NCBI GenBank assembly: GCA_914767715.1
Contig: OU612069.1
Coordinates: forward strand, 14,007,387-14,071,386
DNA: 64,000 nt
Reading direction: 5' to 3'
DNA from: Membranipora membranacea
Taxonomy: Eukaryota > Bryozoa > Gymnolaemata > Cheilostomatida > Membraniporidae
Shown: positions 11,779 to 22,363 of the stretch, one piece after another
Numbering within the stretch: the stretch's first letter is position 1
Layout of the letters: every line of letters begins with the position of its first letter
The notes under the pieces: generated by a model
The model's database searches: none
What the model was told of the DNA's origin: nothing
The model's input: only the letters and a program-made list of their open reading frames with translations
Made by a program: the position numbers and the translations under genes

Positions 11779-13626
11779 TTACAGGGGTCTTAGCCCATGA
11801 TTATATTCAAAATTATATTGCGCTAGCCTAAATTATTAGCCATTGTTTTGTAAGCCTAATGCCAGCAACGACTCCTGGTATGCCTACCTGTAAATATGAG
11901 AGCACCACATAGCAAATCATTTGATTGTAGGACTAAACAGAGAGACATTGCGACAACGCAAACCAACACAATTATGAGATTATGTCCACTTAATCTTGTC
12001 ACCAAACAATAGCTCAAGCGCCTGTTTTTAAAACAATTTTAATTGGCCACACAATTACACATCATTATGAAAAGCAGCACATGATAACCCTGAGAATATG
12101 AGAAGAATGCTGTGTGTACAGCCTCTGCTTACAATTGAAATTGCTAGAAAAATAAATTATGCTGTGTTAAACATTGTCCAGCTCCTATCTCAATTTTAAC
12201 TTATGAATCCCTATGCTCAGTGCTAAGACATGCACATATTTTGGTAACCTTCCCTTTATCATAATAGATATATTGCAATTCAGTATTCAAAGATCAGTTT
12301 CTTGCAGAAATCTGTAATCCAAGAGTTACCCATGCCTGCCTATTGTCAAGCCCTGGGGACTAACCAAACCCATGACCTCCAATACATGCGTGCTTAGCGA
12401 CTGACACTCTTAGCGCATACCACCAACTCTTAAATCAATTTCATTCTTCTTAGCACGCTTTCTGCATTAATAAATAATTGAAGCAACTAAAATATAATCT
12501 ATTTTAGCCACAATTTCTAAATTTAAAGATGCATTGCCGTTTGACTAAATAAGCCATCACAAAAGTACAAGGAAAATATTTTCGGACCGACAGAGTTAGT
12601 ATATTGTGGAGGCATGTGTCATATGAGATTATAATAACATTAATTACCATTCACGTCATGGTATCACTGGCTTGCTATGCTTGGCTCAGGGAGGCTCTAC
12701 TGGTCGTGGAGCAAGTCAATTGAATAGCATAAAACTCATGCATTCTCCCCGACAATCTGTTGTTTGACAAAGGTGAGCTAACCTATATATACATGGAAAT
12801 TACAACTTGACTACACATGAATAAAAAATCTTGTTGAGATTAAACATTGGAATAAGATGGGAAACCAAACAATCCCAATTGTGCCCATGACTCATTTCCA
12901 CATTTGATGTTGAATGATGAGATTTTCTGCTAAATTACTCGATTCGAATCAGCACCACCAATAATTTATTTTGTAATCAGAATATTTTGTAAGATGTAGT
13001 ATTAACAATTTATAATCTTTGGTATTAACAGCTAAGATTGTTAACAGTATTAGGCAAACTGTAGTGGATTATAATTGTACTTGTGGCATTTGGGACAAAG
13101 GATTATTGTGCCTCATACATTGATTGAATTGAACGCTCGTTATAGATGGGGCTTTGTTTAGACAAAGAGAGTATATCAAAGGCTAAGGTCTCTGGCGTAT
13201 TGCGCAATCGTTAGTATACATCAGGCATACTTTCAAAAAAATAGATATACATGTTATATTTTGCTTGTATGCAATTTACAATGATGCAAAAATGGTCATG
13301 TTTAGACAGCCCTATTCCAAACAAAACAAAAAAAATTTGGAAGAAATCGGACTATTGGAAGTAGGTTTGCGATACATTACCTTGTTAGTAAAGGCTGTTT
13401 TTTGTAGATTTCTTTGAGAAATAATATTTTTTTAAATATTATTGTTGCTCATTGGGTTTAAATTGGTATAATGCATAATTACATGTGGGTCTAATTCACC
13501 TATGATAAATACACTTCCCTAGAGTGAAGTTCAAAGTTTGGTCAGGAGGAGATAATCACTTAATTCAGCCAATACTTTTAATGAGCTGAGAAATTTTTAA
13601 ATTATAGATTTTTAGTGATAACCTAC
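11779..13626. other. Non-coding stretch, no gene seen
   Basis: No exon with both splice sites and protein-like composition was found on either strand, and no repeat ends. Confidence 0.35.
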
Positions 13627-15523
13627 CTGGAGAGCTGTATTTATCCTATAGAAGGCTGATGATCCACTGGGCTGAGGCTTCCGAAGAAAACACAGCAAGT
13701 TTTTCTCAATCTCTTTCCCAGGAAGATTTTGCATGAGACCAGTCAAACTTGTATTCAAAGAAGCGTATACATGTGGATGTCTCTGGATTGAGAATATATC
13801 TTACTGGGCAATCTTTAGCTACAACATTATAATCAAAGACAATGCAACACATCAATCCTGCTTTCAGCGAATCGTTCCGCATCTGGTATGACCCAATCTA
13901 ACATATATATAATATTGACTTTATATCCACTTTCCGATGCTTTTTCACCGCCGATAAAGACAATTTTTTACATAGCCTGTGATCATATGCTCCATTTGGA
14001 AATTGGAGATTGGACATCCAATCAATGTTAATCATACATCACATATACATTCAGTGAGATAACTATGCTGGTTACTCTTTGAACTCACATATCTCAGTGG
14101 ATGTTGCCTCTGCCATCAATGTTGTATTGGCACTGACATTGGTGGCTGCATTATCAAGTTTTGACTTCTAACATGCAACAAGTAAGTCAACTGTCTTCAA
14201 GTTCCTTTTCTTGTTCAGTATAAGAATCAGTGAATTGGCGTTTGGTGAATATTATTGGCCCATTACTGCAGTTCATATCTTAAGAAAGAGAAGGGATTGA
14301 CTATTTGATACACATCTGTTAATTACGGGAGTTGTTTGTAAATACATCATAAGATAATTAAAGGCCCAAGTGGCAACCATGCCAATGCCAATCATGGTGA
14401 ATGTATCACATACAAATTTGATTCTAATATCATAAGAGGAAATCCTACCTGCGAGTTCTTGGTGTAAAATTTGGACTTGATATTGGTATGTCCTCCGGTC
14501 TGTTTCAAGTTGATTGCTTATGCGGTTAGCCCAGTTAGGGTCAGGAACAGCATCAACATGAATTGCATAGACATCATGTTCTGCAAACTGAGAAAAGAGT
14601 GTATAATGAGCCACCAAATAGTTGGAAACCAAAAATGATCTATGGTCTTTCGAAGAGGTACACAAATATATAAGGCCACTACCATAGCCATTGCTTAGCT
14701 CAACGTAGTAATGTGGTGAATTTTCCACCACATCTGAACATTCAAATATAAATTCATGAATCATGAGTTGTCTTCCCCTTTCATCATTTTTACAACTTTT
14801 CTTATTTTAATAATAATATGCTTTTAATAACTGAATTTAACTATTACAATCCATCTAAAATATTTTATCAGCCAGTATTATAATAATGCTTTTTGTATCG
14901 AATAGTTCTGTTTTATCCCGTGAATGACGCAGGTGTAAGAGTTCAAAGAATTTTATTTATCTCCAATAATCTGGTAATCCTGTTGTGGGATTCCAGGTTA
15001 TGGCGTCACCACATTAACTCTCCGCTACTGAGATCTGTGCTCACGAGCTGGTATGATGATTCTCACTATGTGACACTGACTTATTTACATGCGACCTCAA
15101 GAGATCAATCACTTGACTCAAGAGCATGCCTTTTAATTCTTATCAAGTTTAACATCAACCGCAAATCAACTTAAACAATGCATGTCATATTTCTACAAGT
15201 CATACTTTCTAGTCAATGATGCCATGCATGCTGGATTTAATTCATTTAACTCAATTAGTTGATGTTATAGATAATCCAACCAAATGTTATACTGTGCCAT
15301 TATTAAATAATAAGGCGAGTTCTATTTCCCTATAAATATCACTAACGTACAATAAATGAAAATATTATGATAACAACTCGTAAAACTTTCATGTTTAAGA
15401 AACTGACCTGTCTCCAAAAGAAGTTGCAAACAAAGAGCGCTGCTTGTCGACCAGAGGGTCGCCAAACAGATCATGCTTTCCATTGGTGAACCATGCTCTC
15501 ATATGGCATGGTTCCAGACACAT
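13627..15523 (-). CDS. Unrecognised multi-exon gene candidate (minus)
   Basis: Three protein-like exons lie in order on the minus strand. The first, 15523-15408, starts with ATG and ends GACAG|GTCAGT, with content such as RAWFTNGKHDLFGDPLVDKQ. The second, about 14764-14449, has content including YAIHVDAVPDPNWANRISNQ and the donor CTCGCAG|GTAGGA. The third, 13782-13627, lies between acceptor AATCCAG and donor CTCCAG|GTAGGT. The second-to-third junction (phase 1) gives about 25 further residues and a stop at 13708-13706. The third exon also has another fully open frame, so its true frame is undecided. The first-to-second junction could not be matched in phase. I do not recognise the family. The second exon continued past its donor would encode a hydrophobic, membrane-like stretch. 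Confidence 0.3.
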
Positions 15524-16054
15524 TAAAAAACTGCTGACGCCAATAAGCAAAAAAACAAGAAATAAACACAATTTTCAATTACCGCAAAAAGAGGGTTGAT
15601 CGGCCGCAAGAGTGGGTTGATCCAGGGTTGATCGGCCGCAAGTGTGGGTAGGTGTAAGTCAGGCATTATGCTAATTCTGAATTGTCTCTGTTGGCGCCAC
15701 CTTTACTGCATTGTCATGGTTGTCACGGTTCTGGCGTTAGGGTGGCACCGGTATGAAGATTAGATTTGCATATATTTGCCTGTCCCTGTTTCGAGGTGAT
15801 ATGCACTAGCTGGTAACTGCGTGTCCTCGAGTCGAGGTTGAGTGTACTGATGATGATGCTGGCTAAGATATTGGATGTTGTTGTTGTGTCGGATGTTGGT
15901 ATAGACAATTCTCCTGTTTGCTGCTGTGTATGCGACATCTGCATTCCCTTAGTTGCAATCGTCCTCGCTTGTTATGACAATCCTATGATCTGGTGTGTGG
16001 ATGCGACACTGTAACATGGATTGATTCGCTGTAAGACATGTTTGGAAGGTGTAG
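15524..16054. other. Non-coding; small direct repeat
   Basis: Contains two copies of GGTTGATCGGCCGCAAG 29 bp apart (near 15595 and 15624). No gene seen. Confidence 0.4.
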
Positions 16055-16300
16055 CAGTAGGAGGTGGCTCAGTTGGTTAGACCGCCAGACTTCAACACAC
16101 AAGTGTTGAAGGTTGTGGGTTCGAATCCCGCTGCAGTCCATCTTCTACTGGGGATTGGTTGGTCCCCCAGGTGTGCTCCGACCTGCCTGCAAACAGAGAG
16201 CAAATTGGCGCAGATATTGTGGCCTCGCCAATAAGGCAATAATATTTCGCCGCCCATGCCTTAGGATGGGCGAGTGATAAGACATCGGGTTTTAATCAAC
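16055..16300 (+). repeat. tRNA-derived SINE, family with conserved body (copy 1)
   Basis: The head has A box GTGGCTCAGTTGGTTAG and B box GGGTTCGAATCCC. The body contains CCCAGGTGTGCTCCGACCTG, CTGCAAACAGAGAGCA, then GCAATAATATTTC and a TGATAAGACATC tail block. The same order of blocks recurs at 61476-61720, so this is a dispersed SINE family with a conserved about 170-bp body. Confidence 0.85.
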
Positions 16301-16960
16301 CTTTTTAATCAAGCGTTTGCAACAAGATTGACATTATGCAAAGACGATATCATAATGGCATTGTATGGAAAAGTTATGGTATTATATAGACACAAAATTA
16401 ACATTGAACATTACAACTGATACAAAACTCACACATTATGGGGGAATAGAAAGTTAGAAAGAAAGCTTCTTAGATAAAGCAGTAAAAACATCATGAACGC
16501 AGTTTTAGAACAATGGTGGGCTTTGTCAATGCTACAACACCAATTACCAGACCCCTAACGCCAAGCGCAACTCCCACGGTTACACTTTTAATAACTGATT
16601 TTAACTCTTACACACCCATCTAGAATGATCCCTGTTTCCTGCTGTTGCATCAGCCAGTATCATATTACATTATGCTTTGTATAACTGAACATCAGAGGAG
16701 TCTAGTCAGTTAGTATCCAGCAGCCTAAGAAGCAACACCTCATATTTTTAAACTTGTAGCAGATCACCAATAAAGTGCCTTACAGCTGAACACAACCTAT
16801 TGAAGTAAGTTTCTTGAGTTCTGCCTGCTGGCGGACCTCCCTGCCTTGACATAATGTTGCCTTGTTTGTACTCTGTTGTTAGACTGTAGCCTCCCTTGGG
16901 TAGTAGGTAGAGGCCAAGTGAAAACCCCCATTGCACCACTGCATCCATTGACCTGATTGC
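16301..16960. other. Non-coding stretch, no gene seen
   Basis: No supported exon or element. Confidence 0.35.
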
Positions 16961-17015
16961 CAGTCCAGTTCCAGTCCAGTTCCAGTTCAGTTCAATCCAG
17001 TCCAGTTCCAGTCCA
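16961..17015. repeat. Short CCAGTTCCAGT tandem repeat
   Basis: Imperfect tandem run of CCAGTCCAGTTCCAGT units. Confidence 0.8.
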
Positions 17016-17361
17016 GCCCAGTCAAGCTATCTTGCAAAGATTGTAAACCAAGAGCCATTCCCTTCCCCCCCCATTTGGTTATTTATTTATCTATACCCCT
17101 TCCCTCCCATTGATTATATTGTCCAACCCTCTTCCCCTGGCCCAATTGCTTCCTTTTGTCTCGCCCGACGTATAAGTAATAATCATTATTATCTATATCC
17201 CTTCCCTCCCGAATTTATATGGCCCGGTAAATATGTTAATTGTTGTCCATATCCCTTCCCTCCCCAATCAATCTTGCCAGATAAATAAGCCTATCTTTGT
17301 CCACATATCCCCCCCCCCCCTAATCCAGCCCCAAAGTCAGGTCAATTATATTCCCAGCCCA

Positions 17362-17599
17362 GATAGAGTCATCGTACTCGTTACCCCCCCCCCTCAGATA
17401 GAGTCGTCGTACTCGTTACCCCCCTCAGTTAGAGTCATCGTACTGGTCACCCCCCTCAGTTAGAGTTGTCGTACTCGGTATATTCACAGGCAGATAGAGT
17501 CGTCGTACTCGGTATATTCACAGGCAGATTGAGTCGTCGTACTCGGTATATTTCCAGGCAGATAGAGTCGGCGTACTCGTTTTGAGAGTCGGCGTACTC
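17362..17599. repeat. Minisatellite, about 30-38 bp units
   Basis: Repeated units of the form GATAGAGTCGTCGTACTCG followed by a variable linker, either TTACCCCCCTCA or GTATATTCACAGGCA. At least eight units are visible. The array resumes with a unit end (GCGTACTCAGTATA) right after 20862, so the P-like element is inserted inside it. Confidence 0.85.
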
Positions 17600-18340
17600 C
17601 ATAGACTTAATATACTACCTAGACAGGACAATGCTTATGCTTCACTGATCATAATGTGTCCCACTTAAATAGCACGACATGACGTAATTAGTTTGTGCTG
17701 TGAGCCATAGTTTACTATATACCATTCAATGAAATAATGTGAAAAATCGAGGGACGCCGGGCATGATATCAGCCCTTGTTTGGCCCCTAATTATTCAAAC
17801 ACAGAGAGAATTTGTGAGTTTATGTAAAAGACCTTTCCGCACGAGATGGTATAAAAAATTGACTCCTTAGGCGAATCTAGAGCGAGAACGGACCTGATAA
17901 GTTACAATCATTAGCCAATAAATATTGAAACAAATACAGCCATCTACCCTTAACACTTCTGCCACTACTATTCAAATGCACAGAATACCCACAACACAGT
18001 ATCACAAATATTTTGTTGGATGAGCCAGATCAAAGCACCACCACCATCATCATAGATTTTTGCATAAATATTCCTAGTCATGACTGAGCACAACCTGCTC
18101 AGCTTGGATTGCTTGTTATCTGTGCTGTAAATTGAGTATGCCAACTCCAGGTATGTATGTATGTATCATGAAGCTAGGGTACGTGGCACACACATATATA
18201 TATATTAAGTCTATGGTCATCTCTCATCAATGAAATAATATAGTAAATCAAGGCACGCAGGGTATAATACCAGCCAAATCATATTAGATCTGTTTTAATT
18301 TCTGAGATACAAATTATCAAAACAAATACAGCCCTGTACT
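17600..18340 (+). repeat. Left inverted arm of the P-like element
   Basis: Matches the complement of 20098-20862 over its length, with small gaps; the right arm has about 40 extra bases near 20315-20360. It contains an internal copy of the terminal motif in opposite orientation (TATATTAAGTCTATG ending at 18215). Confidence 0.9.
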
Positions 18341-18567
18341 GAAACAGAAGATGAAAGATATTATGTAAACAAAGTGGTTACTGGTTTCAATATTCATACT
18401 TCGTTGAGATTATTTATTTATATAACGTGAACCTGCAGCCTACTGTCTCATCTTCACAAGTAAGCCCAGCTGCAATTTTACTATCATCAGTTGCGAGATA
18501 CAAGGCAAACATAGAAGTTCTGGATATAATACCCACAATGCTCAGTTTATAGGAAAACTATTTTTAA

Positions 18568-18705
18568 ATGAGCCTACAGCCTGCTACCTTGTCTTCACAA
18601 GATGATAATCTGGCTGCCTCATCTTCACAAGATGATAATCTCGCTGCCTCATCTTCACAAGATGAAAATCCTGCTGCTACCACTTCACAAGATGATAAGG
18701 TAAGA
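18568..18705 (+). CDS. Repeat-encoding possible exon in the P-like element
   Basis: ATG at 18568 opens a frame with four units of about 11 residues, SSQDDNLAAS-like, ending at a good donor (GATAAG|GTAAGA). Serine/aspartate-rich and low complexity. The natural acceptor before the THAP frame (ATCTAG at 19204) would join it out of phase, so either an unseen exon intervenes or the pair is decayed. Confidence 0.4.
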
Positions 18706-19208
18706 AACAGCCCAGTGGTGGCTCTCATGTATGCATTGTCATATTTCGTTCTTTATTGGATTGAATTTTTTGGCATAACTTCTGCTTGTCCCATCCATCT
18801 AAGAGGACAGGCTTCCTTATTTTTTTAGATAGAAATCAATTAAATATTGTCACATAATAATACCCACATCCTTCTATACATGCACATAAATTTAAGGCTA
18901 TAGACATAGTAAATAATAATCGATGGGTGTGATAAAATTTGAATGTAAGAAAAAAAAGGTGGAATGATAGTGATGGGGCGGGGGGGGGGGGGGGGCTGGA
19001 GGAACACTATTTGAGATGACAATTCTGATTTACTCCCGAAATATCTAACTCAGAACTGGCAAAGCAGTCAAAAAGTGTGAGTAGACCTAATCGGTGCTAT
19101 GAAATTGATTTTACAACTTCTGTTTATTATATCAAAAGCTGTAGTTTAATGATAATTATTTGTATATGTTATCATTTGTGATGCTTTTAAAAAAAGTCAT
19201 CTAGAAAC

Positions 19209-19520
19209 TGGTGTGCTGCCTACGGCTGTGGAAATAACCCGGCAGGAAATCCTGATTTAAGCTTCCACGCCTTCCCCAGAAATAACGAGGAGAGACTAAA
19301 GGTATGGGTTTCGGCCGTTAAACGCAAGAACTGGACTCCATCCAAATATGCTGTTCTATGTAGCGAACATTTGAAACGAGATACATTTAGAAGGCCTCCT
19401 GGTGTGGGTGGGAGAGCTTTGCTAAAAAAGGATGCTATCCCAACAATTTTCCAATCCTTCCAACACTATCTACAAACCCCTAATAATGAAGAGATATACG
19501 CTGGTCAGAATACACCATGA
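19209..19520 (+). CDS. THAP-type zinc finger protein fragment (transposase N-terminus)
   Basis: An open frame of 103 codons ending at TGA 19518-19520, entered from an acceptor-like ATCTAG at 19204. It holds a complete THAP domain: C-x4-C (CAAYGC) at the start and C-x2-H (CSEH) about 47 residues later. The other THAP invariants are present: proline in HAFPR, tryptophan in KVWV, phenylalanine in DTF and a C-terminal IPTIF resembling AVPTIF. THAP domains bind specific DNA. In P elements the domain recognises the transposon's own subterminal sites. The protein ends about 20 residues after the domain, so the catalytic part is missing. No in-frame ATG precedes the domain here, so a start must come from an upstream exon. 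Confidence 0.8.
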   Translation, partial: WCAAYGCGNNPAGNPDLSFHAFPRNNEERLKVWVSAVKRKNWTPSKYAVLCSEHLKRDTFRRPPGVGGRALLKKDAIPTIFQSFQHYLQTPNNEEIYAGQNTP

Positions 19521-19574
19521 AACAACCAAACTCGCAGCAAACACTGACAATAAGCGCGCCAAACTGAGCATGCT

Positions 19575-20095
19575 TATTGTGTTCAGTCATATCTAATTTT
19601 CAGCGATCGCTGATAGTGATAGCGTCTCATTCGGAAATTTTGCAGCAATCACCGATAGTGGTAGTTTTCTAGTCTTTGACCCATCCGCAAAATTCAGTAT
19701 AATCCCACAGTATATTTTTTTTTGCTAAGTAGTGTAAAGAGTGGTTAGCTTACACTCCTCTACTAATTTGATTAATTTTAAGGTATACTGCAACCAGTCA
19801 TATCTAACTTTGCAATGCTCGCTGATGGAAGTAGTGTTTTTAATTTTTGTCGTGCCCACAACAATTAGTATAACTCAACAGTATATATTCATATTTTTTA
19901 CAAAGTAGTGATAAGAAGTGGCTAGCTTCATGGCTGTATTTGTGTCGATAAGCTTTAGCTTATGCTGTAATCAGTCACATCGAATATGGCAGCAATCGCT
20001 GATAGTGGTAGCCGTTAGCCTTGGTCGTGCCCTCAGAAATTAGTATAATCCCGCAGTAACAGCCCTCTTTTTTGTCATGTAATGATAGAAGTGGT
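19575..20095. repeat. Degenerate tandem repeat inside the P-like element, about 180-210 bp units
   Basis: Three units start with CAGTCATATCTAA-like sequence near 19583, 19797 and 19973. Each contains a CGCTGATAGTGGTAG-like block, a GTCGTGCCC block and a TTAGTATAATCCCACAGTA block. A half-unit lies near 19640. Diverged but clearly related. Confidence 0.7.
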
Positions 20096-20097
20096 TA

Positions 20098-20862
20098 AGT
20101 ACAGGGCTGTACTTGTTTTGATAATTTTTATCTCATAAATTAAAACAGATCTAATATAATTTGGCTGGTATTATACCCTGCATGTATTGATTTACTATAT
20201 TATTTCATTGATGAGAGATTACCAAAGACTTTATATATATATATGTCACGTACCCTAGCTTCATCATACATACATATCTGGAGTTGGCATACTCAATTTA
20301 CAGCACAGATCTATTCTTCCTTATGAAGCGACAATAAAATTTGCAGTAAAATCTTTTAACAAGGAGTCCAAGCTGAGCAGGTTGTGCTCAGTCATGACTA
20401 GGAATATTTATGCAAAAATCTATGATGATGTGGTGGTGCTTTGATCTGGCCAATCCAACAAGATATTTGTGATACTGTGTTGTGGGTATTCTGTGCATTT
20501 GAATAGTAGTGGTAGAAGTGTTAAGGGTAGACGGCTGTATTTGTTTCAATATTTATTGGCTAATTATTGTAACTTATCAGGTCTGTTCTCGCTTTGGATT
20601 CGCCTAAGGAGTCATTTTTTTATACCATCTCGTGCGGAAAGGTCTTCTACATAAACTCACAAATTTTCTCTGTGTTTAAATAATTAGGGGCCGGACAAGG
20701 GCCGATATCATGCCCGGCGTCCCTTGATTTTTCACATTATTTCATTGAATGGTATATAGTAAACTATGGCTCACAGCACAAACTGATTACGTCATGTCGT
20801 GCTATTTAAGTGGGACAGTATTGAATGCTATTGGCCTGTCTAGGTAGTATATTAAGTCTATG
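20098..20862 (-). repeat. Right inverted arm of the P-like element
   Basis: Complement of the left arm 17600-18340; the outer 28 bp are identical. Confidence 0.9.
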
Positions 20863-20870
20863 GCGTACTC

Positions 20871-21375
20871 AGTATAAATAGGCAATGTGCGTGGTTGCAG
20901 TGGCGGGTATCGCCGCCTTATGATAACCCCCTCAAAATCCTCTACAGTAAAACTCTCAATGAACTATCAAGTCGTGGTTTAGCCAAGAGTTATACTTACA
21001 TTTTTCAATATTCTTAGCTCCACTGTCACTTGTATGTAGTTGGTTAGCCAATCAGGACCACATACCAGACTTCAAAGTAAGTTTTTAGACATTAGTCTAC
21101 ATGAACTGTGCTCCGTTACAGACACGCACATCAGAAGGGGGGGGGGGGGGCTGTGAATCAAGGAGGGCCAACTCCTACATATACAACAATTTAAATCTAA
21201 AAATCCATTTTGTAAAATGTTAATTTTTACATTTTACATTTATACTTAGCCCTTCTATACATGATACTGGCATGTGCCCAATAAAGTTTTTAACATTTTA
21301 CAAAGGGAGAAGCTTCCCCTGATTGAGTCATATTTGATTGAGTGTATGAGATATTCACCAGTCCTCCCTCTACAG
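20871..21375. other. Stretch before the P450 exons; poly(G) tract
   Basis: Contains the end of the minisatellite and a 12-base G run near 21137. An exon-like segment lies at 21024-21083, between TTCTTAG and AAA|GTAAGT, with one open frame. It does not resemble a P450 and is not called. Confidence 0.35.
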
Positions 21376-22363
21376 ATGCCACATGCTACGGAGAGATACT
21401 GAGATGGGCGGCTGTAAGGTTTCTCTCCTTATCATTGAGTTTTATACCTTGTTTACTCAAAATTGGCATTTTTGTGACAGCATTTTGTTGATAATTAGAT
21501 TTAGGAGATGAGCACGCATATTTTTGCGTCAGAGCTACCTCCTAACGTTCTGCACTTATTTGACATAGGGGTCTCACACAATTTCTTAATATCAACTCAG
21601 CCATAGCCTGGCTAATGGCTGAGTCTGTAAAATGATCCTGGTATCCACCGACCACAAAGACAGAGTCTCACTTGATACAGGAATTTGATTACCCTTAGTT
21701 TTTTTGGTTTTGCTAATAAACATGAATCACATCCTGTTCATTAAATTCCTAGGTGCCTAAGGGATGTTGGACTATGCTGAACCGAAAGACTATAATGAGA
21801 GACAGTAGCATCTATGAGGAGCCTAGTAAGTTCAAAGCTGATCGATTCCTGGACGCAAGTGGATCCCTTCTCCCTTCAGACCACCCTTCTAGGGATAGGT
21901 AAGCTTTTAACTGAAGGATTTATAAATTTATTAAGATAAGATAGGAATTCTTATTAAGTCCAGCCTCAGGCACTTGGTCGGGGACAATTAGATCCGATTA
22001 GATCAGAATTAGATTGGAATTTCCATCAAAAGGAAATGGATTGGCATTGATTTGATGAGTAAAATTATGCTATTGCCACTATGGAGTTGGTAAAATGGCT
22101 GGTTCACTTAAAAATTTCTGGTACTTCCTGATTATTTTTATTGTAGAATAAAGCCGTTTGGCATTGGTGCACGCTATTGCCCAGGTCAATACATCAGTGA
22201 GCAGTGTATGTTTGAGCTCATTGTGTACTTCCGACAACGCTATAATCTGGAGCTGACTGAGCCTATCTATGAGAAGGATACAGACCCGCTCAGTATGCCT
22301 AGTGACTTCACATTTCTGAATATACCATATAGCGCAAAAGTTAGGGTCAGCAAAAGAGGCTGA
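21376..22363 (+). CDS. Cytochrome P450, last three exons (N-terminal part missing)
   Basis: Exons 21376-21418, 21753-21898 and 22147-22363 join in frame (phases 0 and 2) to the C-terminal about 135 residues of a microsomal-type P450. P450s are heme monooxygenases. Visible in order: RDTEMGGCKVPKG, matching the RDT-x2-GGY-x-IPKG strand before the meander; FKADRFLD, the equivalent of the F-x-PERF motif; and FGIGARYCPG, the heme-binding FxxGxRxCxG loop with its cysteine ligand. The stop is at 22361-22363. The size and spacing fit the end of a CYP2- or CYP1-like protein. No upstream exon (helix I, ExxR) was found; the P-like element lies 0.5 kb upstream, so this copy is either a truncated gene or its 5' exons lie far away. 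A second copy of the last exon is at 58320-58536. Confidence 0.8.

Larger units (their letters stand above)
17600..20862 (+). mobile_element. P-superfamily-like DNA transposon with long inverted arms, non-autonomous
   Basis: A 3263-bp element that starts CATAGACTTAATATACTACC and ends with its exact complement; the first 28 terminal bases match perfectly. The arms run about 740 bp on the left (17600-18340) and 765 bp on the right (20098-20862). GCGTACTC flanks both sides directly (17592-17599 and 20863-20870), an 8-bp target duplication. The interior carries a THAP zinc finger, the DNA-binding domain typical of P-element transposases. An 8-bp duplication, CA...TG ends and a THAP domain together fit the P superfamily (long-arm relatives such as Galileo are known). 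No RNase-H-like catalytic domain is present, so the copy is not autonomous. The target site is inside a minisatellite whose unit also contains GCGTACTC, which slightly weakens the duplication argument. Confidence 0.85.

Noticed and set aside
18968-18996. Long G run as a G-quadruplex or regulatory site
   Set aside because: A homopolymer run without spaced G blocks; length is prone to sequencing error, and no context supports function.
18568-19520. Joining the SQDD-repeat exon directly to the THAP frame
   Set aside because: Donor is phase 0 but the THAP frame needs phase 2 from the only acceptor seen, so the join shifts frame.
21024-21083. Exon-like segment before the P450 exons
   Set aside because: Its open frame does not resemble any P450 region and no in-phase partner is seen.
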